DNA of 49,996 nucleotides. Origin: Leptospira sp. (lineage in GTDB: Bacteria; Spirochaetota; Leptospiria; Leptospirales; Leptospiraceae). The position numbers and the translations under genes are program-made. Of the stretch, positions 16,553-23,989 are shown one piece after another. Under the pieces are notes generated by a model. It had not been told where the DNA came from, did not search any database, and worked only from the letters and a program-made list of their open reading frames with translations. Positions within the stretch are counted from its first letter, which is position 1. Each line of letters starts with the position of its first letter. Location: contig JAACWH010000041.1 in NCBI GenBank assembly GCA_009991425.1, positions 1 through 49,996 on the forward strand, given 5' to 3'.

Positions 16553-17683
16553 CTAGAAATCAAAATCCTCATCATTCTTTGCATCAAATTGATTGGAATC
16601 TGTATTTGTTGTTGAAAGATTGGTTTTTTCTTGGATTTGATCCAATGATTCTTTTTTCCAAGCAATAGATTTTTCAGTTATATGGTTTTTAGCATATTTT
16701 TCAATCACTACTTGGAAAATTGAAGCTGCATTTTCATACTTTCCTTGTTTAAAATAGATAGTTCCTTTCTTAAATAATGCTTCTTGGTCTAAAGAATATA
16801 CACTGTTATTCAACAATTTATTGATTGTTTTAATTGCTTCTGTGTATTTTCCTAGTGCATCATAGCTGGAAGCTATGTAATAAAGAGATCCCTCTTCGTT
16901 CTGACCGAGCTCGATAGATTTCTGGAAATATTCAATAGCTTTATAATAACTCTTATTAACGAAATAGGTTTTCGCTTTTTCATAGACACCCGTTTTGTAT
17001 TCTTTGGCAACATTAGGATCAGTTCCATCCATTTTGGATGACTCTTCCAAGTAACCATCAAATAAATCAAAAGCAGCATAGTCTTTACCTTGCTTTTTCA
17101 ATACTCGCCCTAATCCAATTCTTGCTTCAGTGTAATTACCATCTTCTTGGATTGCCAAGATATAATTCTTGCGAGCTATTTCCCATTGGCTTAGATTATA
17201 ATTGTACTCAGCTAATGATTTGAATACTTTCGAACGAATTTTTCTATCAGTACTAGTTCGCAGTACATTGTCTAAATGAACTCTTCCTTCATTTTCACGG
17301 TTCATTCTTAATAAAAGATCACCTAAGGATAGACTTAACTTCTCTTGTTCTGTTATAGAAATATCTTTTGTTCGATTTATACTTTGATAGATTTCTAAGG
17401 CTCTGTATTTATCTCCTGAATTTTCAAGAGCTTTAGCTAGATTATATCGAATTCGAAATTCATATTGAGGATTGTTCTTAGCAACTAACTCAGAAAAAAT
17501 GGATACTGCTTTAGATTTAGAAGTATCACCAGTTTGTTGTAGGTATTCTTCACCTTCTAATATTTTTTCTAGAATTCCTTCCTGAGCATACATATCCTTT
17601 TGGAATAAAGTTTGGTAGGCAGCTGTCATGAGACCAGCCGAAATAAGTAAGAAGCCTGTTAATACAATAATTGAACGATTCAT
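16553..17683 (-). CDS. Membrane-anchored TPR-repeat protein
   Basis: An N-terminal membrane segment (SIIVLTGFLLISAGLMTAAY) is followed by about seven TPR units over residues 40-345, for example FRIRYNLAKALENSGDKYRALEIYQSI, EARIGLGRVLKKQGKDYAAFDLF, KTYFVNKSYYKAIEYFQKSIEL, SLYYIASSYDALGKYTEAIKTI and ALFKKGTIYFKQGKYENAASIFQVVI. The tail is acidic (DAKNDEDFDF). The whole protein has 376 residues. Its ATG overlaps the stop of the preceding FN3/TPR gene as ATGA, so the two are coupled and probably act together at the periplasmic face. Function is not known. Confidence 0.78.
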   Translation of the reverse strand: MNRSIIVLTGFLLISAGLMTAAYQTLFQKDMYAQEGILEKILEGEEYLQQTGDTSKSKAVSIFSELVAKNNPQYEFRIRYNLAKALENSGDKYRALEIYQSINRTKDISITEQEKLSLSLGDLLLRMNRENEGRVHLDNVLRTSTDRKIRSKVFKSLAEYNYNLSQWEIARKNYILAIQEDGNYTEARIGLGRVLKKQGKDYAAFDLFDGYLEESSKMDGTDPNVAKEYKTGVYEKAKTYFVNKSYYKAIEYFQKSIELGQNEEGSLYYIASSYDALGKYTEAIKTINKLLNNSVYSLDQEALFKKGTIYFKQGKYENAASIFQVVIEKYAKNHITEKSIAWKKESLDQIQEKTNLSTTNTDSNQFDAKNDEDFDF

Positions 17684-19356
17684 TTTCCACCTCTAGCAAT
17701 TCGATCTAAACTTCGATTTCTCCAAAACTGAGATCGTTCTGAATTGTATTGAACACTCTCGTTTCGATTGAATAATTTTAAAGATTTCTTATATTCACCA
17801 ATATTAAAATAACATATCCCCATAAAAAATATGGCTTTTCCTTTTAGCTTTGGATCGTTTTCTACTTTTGCAAATTGTTTTAACTTATAGATAGCAAGAG
17901 AATATTGCTTTTTCTTATAAGTAGATTTTAGGATTTCATCTAAATCCTTATAATCAGACATATAAACTACTTCAGGCTCATTTACTTTTAAAATTTGATT
18001 TTCTAAATTCTCTGCAATAGTAGTTTCATTTTCAATTTTCTCTTCTGTTTTACCTAATTTTGGAATATCGCTAGGATTGGTTTTTGTAATTTCAGAATTA
18101 CTATTGGTCAAATTATTTTCGTCTTCTTTTTGTTCTGCGACTAGATCTCGATCAAACTCATATTTAAAAAATGAATTACCTTCCGTTAAAGTAAAATCTT
18201 CAGGGATATCAGCTTTTTTTGCAGTAATTGCAAAAAACAATGATTCAACCTGCTTAATTTCTTTTATACTAATTGAGGTCTTTGGATGGGAAACAACTCC
18301 AACTTTTAATATGGTTCCCCCAACAAAAGAATTAACTCCTCCCTCAAAAGATCGCGTAGATGCATAAATTGTATATTGAGTTGTATCATCAGCTCCAATC
18401 GGTGGATTCCATTTTAACTTAGCACCTTTTCCAAGTCTATCATAGCCAAACCCTCTTGTTGTAAAAGATAGCTCTGCTTCTGATTTTGATTCTTGATTAG
18501 GACTATCTGAAGAATCTGTTTTGGAGAATTCTTGGTTATCTTTTACAACTTCTGCCTTTCCTTTTTTATCGAGAATAAAGAAAATTCTTTTGTATGATTC
18601 ATTTTTTACAAGAGGTAAAACTTCTTGTTGGTTATCTTCTTTTACTGACACCCCATAATACAATGTTTGGGACTTATTAATATCTAAATCCAGGTAGGTA
18701 TTTATTGGGTGTGATAATTCTACAAGCTTATCAGCTTTCTTCATTTTATCTATTGTATTCATAGGAGAACTTGATCTATATACAGAATAGATAGTTTGTT
18801 TGGCGACTGCATTCCAAGGAGGAGACCAACTTACTCGGATATGAGAACCTTCTGCTTTAATAGCAAGTGAGCCTATTGTTTTAGTTTTATTAGTAGAATT
18901 GGAATTTAAACTTACTAAAGGAGAACTTATAGATTTCAAAACTTCTTCAATAGAGATAGGCTTGGTTGTAAAATTTTGATCAGGAAGCATTACAACTGAT
19001 CTTTTTTTGACAGCTTCTACAGTGATTATTGCGTAATAGTAATTTCCCGGTTTTAGATTGTAGTCATAATAATTGGACGGAGTGTTCTTTCCTTGGATAG
19101 GAAATCTACCAAGTGAATCTGCAACATATAATTTTTCAGGCGTATCAATCACAGAATTTGACCTGGCTATTATTACTTCCCCTTCTTCTGTAGGTGGTTC
19201 CCATAATACATAAATTGATTTATTATCAGGCAAAATACTTGCACGAATGCTAGAAGTTTCCTTCTTTTCGAAATTGGAAGAAAACAAACCCTGTCCCAAA
19301 ATTGGGAAAGTGCTCATCCACAGAAGAATTGGAAATATATAAAAATGAGTCTTCAT
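17680..19356 (-). CDS. Exported protein with FN3-like repeats and C-terminal TPR
   Basis: The 558-residue product has a signal peptide (KTHFYIFPILLWMSTFPILGQG). Three similar segments of about 90 residues follow. Each starts with a strand and a W-x-PP turn (IYVLWEPPTEEGE, IRVSWSPPWNAV, AKLKWNPPIGAD) and continues with YSVYRSS or YTIYASTRS-like strands, as in fibronectin type III modules. A polar linker (about 385-450) leads to a C-terminal TPR-like part (KKKQYSLAIYKLKQFAKV, AIFFMGICYFNIGEYKKSLKLF). It is probably a periplasmic or surface scaffold acting with the coupled downstream TPR protein. I do not know a characterised homologue. Confidence 0.7.
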   Translation of the reverse strand: MKTHFYIFPILLWMSTFPILGQGLFSSNFEKKETSSIRASILPDNKSIYVLWEPPTEEGEVIIARSNSVIDTPEKLYVADSLGRFPIQGKNTPSNYYDYNLKPGNYYYAIITVEAVKKRSVVMLPDQNFTTKPISIEEVLKSISSPLVSLNSNSTNKTKTIGSLAIKAEGSHIRVSWSPPWNAVAKQTIYSVYRSSSPMNTIDKMKKADKLVELSHPINTYLDLDINKSQTLYYGVSVKEDNQQEVLPLVKNESYKRIFFILDKKGKAEVVKDNQEFSKTDSSDSPNQESKSEAELSFTTRGFGYDRLGKGAKLKWNPPIGADDTTQYTIYASTRSFEGGVNSFVGGTILKVGVVSHPKTSISIKEIKQVESLFFAITAKKADIPEDFTLTEGNSFFKYEFDRDLVAEQKEDENNLTNSNSEITKTNPSDIPKLGKTEEKIENETTIAENLENQILKVNEPEVVYMSDYKDLDEILKSTYKKKQYSLAIYKLKQFAKVENDPKLKGKAIFFMGICYFNIGEYKKSLKLFNRNESVQYNSERSQFWRNRSLDRIARGGK

Positions 19357-19450
19357 GCCTTCTAATTATCGGAAAGAGTGACTTAGAATATTGAGCTTCC
19401 ATTTGGTCTTTTCCTTGATTTTGTAAGTTTTCTCAGTAACCTAGGTATCT

Positions 19451-20113
19451 ATGGCAGAAACAGAATACTTTGAAAGTGAAGATTACCAGAATTTCCTACT
19501 CTCAAGCCAAAGGCGAGAAATCTGCCCTCCTGAGTTGATATTTGAACATTTTAAAATTTCAGATGTTGAGAACTTAGTAGACTTTGGTTGTGGCAAAGGA
19601 TTCTATCTCCAAGATTTTCGTAGAATTCTGCGAAAGGAATCTTGGATATGGCCCTGTGAATGCCAACATGATCTTATTGATATCATCCTCAAAAGGAAAA
19701 TCGATGAAGCCATTCCAAACCTTACTCCATTTTATATGGATCGTTCAGATCACCCTTTGCTACCTGAGTGGATTCCTACTCCAGATTTAATTTTTACAAG
19801 TCTCTGCCTATCAACCTTTCCCAATCCAGGTCTTGCTATGGATGGTTTAATTCGTTCCATGAATCCAGGTGGACGACTCATTATAATTGATTGGAACAAA
19901 CATGAATATAATTTTGGACCCAAAATTAATGATAAGGTTTCACAAGATAAGATGGTATTTCTTGCAGAAGATTATAAATTAAAAATAATCAAACAAGTAC
20001 GAATTAAAGAATTATTCTATGGAATAGAAGTTGTAGCAGGATCAGATTTTGTATATGGTTTTTATGATTTAAAAGAAGAAGAAGCTGATGGAGGAATATG
20101 GGACAAAAGTTAA
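19451..20113 (+). CDS. Class I SAM-dependent methyltransferase
   Basis: The 220-residue protein carries a Rossmann methyltransferase core: motif I in LVDFGCGKGFYLQDF (about residues 43-57), a motif II/III acidic region, DLIFTSLCLSTFPNPGLAM (motif IV position), and LIRSMNPGGRLIIIDWNKHE (motif V/VI). The fold is of the UbiE/Methyltransf_11 type; the substrate cannot be told. The gene overlaps the sensor kinase gene by 16 bases, so they are probably co-transcribed, although a link between the two functions is not evident. Confidence 0.78.
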   Translation: MAETEYFESEDYQNFLLSSQRREICPPELIFEHFKISDVENLVDFGCGKGFYLQDFRRILRKESWIWPCECQHDLIDIILKRKIDEAIPNLTPFYMDRSDHPLLPEWIPTPDLIFTSLCLSTFPNPGLAMDGLIRSMNPGGRLIIIDWNKHEYNFGPKINDKVSQDKMVFLAEDYKLKIIKQVRIKELFYGIEVVAGSDFVYGFYDLKEEEADGGIWDKS

Positions 20114-21936
20114 AAATTTTTCCTGATTTCTGCATCCTTCTTTTTTTATTTTATACAAACTCCATTCATGCGGATGCTTTGGATCAAAAAATTAAAACCA
20201 TCCCTCTTATGTCCTGGGAATCGAGTTTCCATGCAGAAGATCTTTTCCAAAGAGGAACACTTTGGGACAACCCAGATCTTGTTCAATGGAAAAGTCTTAA
20301 AGAATTAGGAGATCCGATTTACTCATCAAAGAATATGGTTCCTCCCATACTTTGGACTAGAGTTAAATTACCTCAAATATCTAAATCCAATACATATTAC
20401 ATGAGGAAACTTTTTCTTTCCACATTTTATGATGTTTATTTTCGCAAAACAAAAATTCATAAATATAGAGAGTTTGAAGATTCTACATTTCTTCCTATTT
20501 ATGAAAAATTAGATTATTTCCCTCTTCCTAGTGCTGCGGAAGGAGAATACCTCTATATCCGAACAGATTTTTTAGTGAAGTTTGATTATGCATTTGAAAA
20601 TTTTACTTGGATAGGCAAATTAGGAGACTTACTTGAATACAATATCAAGAAAGCTATTGTACCTCTTCTTCTATCATTAGTTATTATATGCATAGGACTC
20701 ATTGCCTTTTTTTTATTTATTTTAAATTTAATAAATTCCTATATGCCTCTATTGTATTTCAGTATAATGAATATTTCTATAGGGCTTGCTATACTATCAC
20801 AGAATGAATTAACATTGATTATATACAATCATCCAAACCTGTACTTTTCCATCTTAAATATTACTAGTCTCTTGATTCCTATTGGAATAATTGGATTCTT
20901 TTCGCATACACTCGGAAAACATTTACATAAAATTACGAATATATTCCAAAAGTTCAATGTCTTTTTTTTATTTTTATATTTCATTAATTACTATTTTATT
21001 TTAAATCCAGAAACATATTTTATTTCAGCTGTTATCAATCGTTTATTGCAAACCTTCTATTTTATTGAATTTTCCTATATTTTAATTAAATCTATAAGAT
21101 TGGGTAAAGATAGCCTTGAGGCTAGAATTTTCTCGATTGGAATATTTTTCCTACTAACTTTTATCATATCATTTATCTTATATCTTTTTATATTTTATGA
21201 ATCAACTAAATTACCCATGTGGGGTTGTTTACTTTTTCTTATTTCAATGGGAGTTGCCTTAGAAAGAGACTTTCGGTTAAAGAGACAAAAGTTAATTCTA
21301 ATTAAAAAAGAATATGAAATTCAACAAAAAACTTTTCATCTAGCACAATTAAATCTATTGAAAGAAAAATTAAGTCCTCATTTCTTTTTCAATTCATTAA
21401 ATACTTTGCATGCCTATGCAAATCTGAATTCTAAATTAGCTAAAATTTCCATTGATTCTATGATAGAGAATTATAATTTTTTGGAAGAACATGTAGATTC
21501 TAATTTGGTTACTTTTGACAAAGAATGGGAATTTACAAAAATCTATTGTCGCTTACAGAAAGTAAGGTATTTAGATAGATTAAAAATCAAATTTAAGAAG
21601 TCGGGTGATTTCACTAATATTGCAATTCCACCCTTATCTATACAGCCACTCATTGAAAATGCTTTTAAACATGGATTCCAAAATTCCTCAGAAAGAATTT
21701 GGAAATTAAATATTGAAGCAGATATTATAGACAACCAGATTACTATTTCCGTAAAAGATAACGGTTCTGGTTTAAAACAGAAAGAGGATTATTTTAATAG
21801 ATCTTTAGGAAATATCCAATTTAGAATGAATTATTTTTTTGAATCAAATTCAATCAAAATTTCAAATTTACAAATGGGTGGCACAAATATCCAAATTCAA
21901 TATAAGCCCATGCTCAAGTCTCATAGCCATGATTGA
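20098..21936 (+). CDS. LytS-type sensor histidine kinase with 7TM-like input
   Basis: This is a 612-residue membrane kinase. A signal sequence and an extracytoplasmic domain (about 25-175, like the 7TMR-DISM extracellular module) precede about seven hydrophobic helices (about 185-395). The cytoplasmic kinase is of the LytS/YehU type: LNLLKEKLSPHFFFNSLNTL with phospho-acceptor His428, then the N box PPLSIQPLIENAFKHGF and the G box VKDNGSGL. All catalytic motifs are intact. The ATG is preceded by GGAGG inside the methyltransferase gene. Its last 8 bases overlap the LytTR regulator, its clear partner. It likely senses a surface or periplasmic signal linked to the lipoprotein and receptor operon that follows. 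Confidence 0.87.
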   Translation: MGQKLKIFPDFCILLFLFYTNSIHADALDQKIKTIPLMSWESSFHAEDLFQRGTLWDNPDLVQWKSLKELGDPIYSSKNMVPPILWTRVKLPQISKSNTYYMRKLFLSTFYDVYFRKTKIHKYREFEDSTFLPIYEKLDYFPLPSAAEGEYLYIRTDFLVKFDYAFENFTWIGKLGDLLEYNIKKAIVPLLLSLVIICIGLIAFFLFILNLINSYMPLLYFSIMNISIGLAILSQNELTLIIYNHPNLYFSILNITSLLIPIGIIGFFSHTLGKHLHKITNIFQKFNVFFLFLYFINYYFILNPETYFISAVINRLLQTFYFIEFSYILIKSIRLGKDSLEARIFSIGIFFLLTFIISFILYLFIFYESTKLPMWGCLLFLISMGVALERDFRLKRQKLILIKKEYEIQQKTFHLAQLNLLKEKLSPHFFFNSLNTLHAYANLNSKLAKISIDSMIENYNFLEEHVDSNLVTFDKEWEFTKIYCRLQKVRYLDRLKIKFKKSGDFTNIAIPPLSIQPLIENAFKHGFQNSSERIWKLNIEADIIDNQITISVKDNGSGLKQKEDYFNRSLGNIQFRMNYFFESNSIKISNLQMGGTNIQIQYKPMLKSHSHD

Positions 21937-22657
21937 AAATAAAATTAAAGTTTGTATAGCCGAAGATGAATATCCTGCAAGAGAGCTTTTATTAAAATTC
22001 ATCAACAATAATGAACATTTACATTTGGTTGGCTATGCTGACAACGGGATGGACGCTGCTGAAATGTTACAAAAACATGAGTATGATTTGGCAATACTTG
22101 ATATAAATCTCCCCCACTACTCAGGAGTGGAATTATCAAAATTTTGTAAAAAAAATTCCTATTTAATTTTTGCTACAGCACTTAAAGAGCATGCAATATC
22201 AGCCTATGATTTGGGTGCTATTGATTATTTGCTTAAACCTTATTCAGAAGAAAGATTTCATACAGCCATCGATAGAGTCATTCAATTTTCACGAATTAAA
22301 AAGAATGAACTAAACAAAACAACAGATTTAGGTTTTACAATTTATGAAAAGAATAACCATTATATCATCCCGTATAAGGAAATTATATATCTTTCTTCGC
22401 ACGGGAAGAAAACTGTAATCCATACCATAACAAAAGATTATGAAATCAATAAATTACTCAAAGAAGTCGAAGGTAAAATTCCAGAACAAGTTTTTAGAAG
22501 AATCCATAAACAGATTGTCGTTAACATTAATTTTATTTCTCATATACAGTACAATCAGGGTGGCTCTTATATTGCCTATTTAAAAGATGAGGACGAAACA
22601 GAACTAGCAATTGGACGTTCTTTTGCTAGCGATTTGAAAGAAGTTCTAAAGATTTAA
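21929..22657 (+). CDS. LytTR-family response regulator
   Basis: The product has 242 residues from the ATG at 21929, which overlaps the kinase stop by 8 bases. An earlier in-frame ATG at 21839 lies deep in the kinase gene and would add 30 unrelated residues. The receiver domain has Glu12/Asp13, the phospho-acceptor Asp58 in LAILDINLP, and the Lys of YLLKPYSEERF. The C-terminal half (about 140-242) is a LytTR DNA-binding domain: YKEIIYLSSHGKKTVIHT, INKLLKEVEGKIPEQVFRRIHKQIVVNINFISHI. LytTR proteins bind direct repeats upstream of targets. The nearest candidate target is the operon starting at 22792. Confidence 0.9.
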   Translation: MIENKIKVCIAEDEYPARELLLKFINNNEHLHLVGYADNGMDAAEMLQKHEYDLAILDINLPHYSGVELSKFCKKNSYLIFATALKEHAISAYDLGAIDYLLKPYSEERFHTAIDRVIQFSRIKKNELNKTTDLGFTIYEKNNHYIIPYKEIIYLSSHGKKTVIHTITKDYEINKLLKEVEGKIPEQVFRRIHKQIVVNINFISHIQYNQGGSYIAYLKDEDETELAIGRSFASDLKEVLKI

Positions 22658-22730
22658 GTAGCGATCATTCCTAAATGTGTAACACTTATTCTGATTTTTA
22701 ACGAAAAGGCACTATTAGATGGTTTCAAAC

Positions 22731-22759
22731 TTGACTTGCAGTTTTAGGAAAAGTTTATT
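22731..22759 (+). promoter_or_regulatory. Candidate promoter of the lipoprotein/TonB-receptor operon
   Basis: TTGACT at 22731-22736 (five of six to consensus) is followed after 17 bases by TTTATT (22754-22759, four of six). It lies in the 134-base gap after the LytTR gene. Two CAGT-centred elements, at 22739-22742 and 22762-22765, are 23 bases apart and could be LytTR direct repeats, but the match to the known consensus is incomplete. Confidence 0.35.
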
Positions 22760-22791
22760 GACAGTAGATTAGAAAATCTCAGGAGCATTCT

Positions 22792-23244
22792 ATGATTTTA
22801 TTCTTTCTTTCATTAAATAAGAAATTATCTACTTCAATTACATCAAATCAAATAAAAAATACCAAACCAACATTAATAAAAAAAGCATCCATGATGATTT
22901 TTTTTCTATTATTTATTTCTTGTGCGACCAGTTCAGCAGGTCTAGTTACAAGTAATACAGCAATAGGAGATCGAAAGTTTACTGTTGTTGGTCCTGTTAA
23001 AGATAAAATGACATGGTATTCTTTCGATATAGGTTTTGTTGGTCTACCTTTCGAAGAACCTCCCATTGACGAATTTACAAATAATATCTTAACACAAAAT
23101 AATGCAGATGCTCTAATAAATATTCGATACTGGAATGAAAAATCCGTTTATCTATTCGTAACAAAACATAGTTTTGGTTTATCTGCAGAAGCAATCAAAT
23201 GGGAAGCAATTCCTGAACCGGTTCCCTCAAAATCAAGAAGATGA
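22792..23244 (+). CDS. Lipoprotein, first of two related copies
   Basis: The 150-residue protein has a lipobox LLFISC preceded by a long N-terminal stretch. The ATG at 22792 has a perfect AGGAG at 22780-22784, whereas the ATG pair at 22891, which would give a normal-length signal (MMIFFLLFISC), has none; I keep the first. The mature part contains TVVGPVKDKMTWYSFDIGFVGLP and NNADALINIRYWNEKS, an outline shared with the next gene and reminiscent of small TRL-like lipoproteins. It is the first gene of a coupled run: its stop overlaps the next start as ATGA. Confidence 0.68.
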   Translation: MILFFLSLNKKLSTSITSNQIKNTKPTLIKKASMMIFFLLFISCATSSAGLVTSNTAIGDRKFTVVGPVKDKMTWYSFDIGFVGLPFEEPPIDEFTNNILTQNNADALINIRYWNEKSVYLFVTKHSFGLSAEAIKWEAIPEPVPSKSRR

Positions 23245-23600
23245 AGTATATTTTCATAGTCATATTTTCGTTAAGTTTACTGAGCTTAGCCTGTGTTGGT
23301 GATGGAAAAGTTAGGGATATTTCCATACATCCAGAAGCAACGCGAGTATTGTCTTCCAATTATGATATTCTTGAATCCTCTGTAGGAGAAAGCTCAACAT
23401 TCTTTATTTTAGGTTTAATTCCTATCACTCAAGAAATTAGTATGGAGTACGCACTGAGTCAAGCAGTTCAAAAAGTACCGAATGGTCAAACAATGATTAA
23501 CTTAAAAGTTTGGCATGAAACTAGATATTTCTTTCCTTTGGGAACGATAAGTGTTCTAAAGGTTAAGGGAGATGTCATAGGAAGAAGGATACAAAAATAA
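23241..23600 (+). CDS. Small lipoprotein related to its upstream neighbour
   Basis: The 119-residue product has a signal peptide with lipobox LLSLAC. The mature domain (SSVGESSTFFILGLIPITQEISMEYAL, NGQTMINLKVWHETRYF, VLKVKGDVIGRRI) follows the same order of elements as the preceding protein: a strand pair ending in an L-I-P turn, an Ala-rich helix, an I-N-L-x-x-W strand and a final strand ending in a charged tail. This suggests an old tandem duplication. Function unknown. The end overlaps the next ATG by one base (TAATG). Confidence 0.68.
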   Translation: MKYIFIVIFSLSLLSLACVGDGKVRDISIHPEATRVLSSNYDILESSVGESSTFFILGLIPITQEISMEYALSQAVQKVPNGQTMINLKVWHETRYFFPLGTISVLKVKGDVIGRRIQK

Positions 23601-23989
23601 TGAGTCAATTTCTTAGATATTTTTATATCAAAACCAATCCATCTAAAATATTTTTTCATTTCGGAATAATTTTATTACTTTCTTTTACCTTATTCAATTG
23701 TGCAGGACAGGAACAAGTCAGTAGAGATGAAGCATACAATGAGATTTATTTTGCTCTAAAAGTTAAAACAGATGAATGCGGAGTTGAATTTCCAAGACTT
23801 CCTATTCTTATCTCCGAAGATGTATCAAGAAGAAATTTAGATTTATGTACTATTGCTATTACCAGTGCTAATTGTTCTTCTATTGATTATCCACTTCCCT
23901 GTCTTTTACTTTATTTTAATGATGATCAAGGTGATATTCCCTGGTATGCAAATTTTTCAGATCTTACAAAGATAAAGGTAAACTTATGA
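23600..23989 (+). CDS. Small lipoprotein of unknown family
   Basis: The protein has 129 residues with a hydrophobic N-terminal segment and lipobox TLFNCAG. The mature part has four cysteines (DECGVEF, DLCTIA, ANCSSI, LPCLLL), which could form two disulfides. It lies between the paired lipoproteins and the TonB-dependent receptor, overlapping both by 1 and 4 bases. A role as an outer membrane accessory of the receptor is inferred from position only. Confidence 0.62.
   Translation: MSQFLRYFYIKTNPSKIFFHFGIILLLSFTLFNCAGQEQVSRDEAYNEIYFALKVKTDECGVEFPRLPILISEDVSRRNLDLCTIAITSANCSSIDYPLPCLLLYFNDDQGDIPWYANFSDLTKIKVNL

Noticed and set aside
21839..21928. Earlier in-frame ATG for the LytTR regulator
   Set aside because: It would add 30 residues encoded within the kinase domain with no relation to receivers; the ATG at 21929 gives the normal N-terminus.
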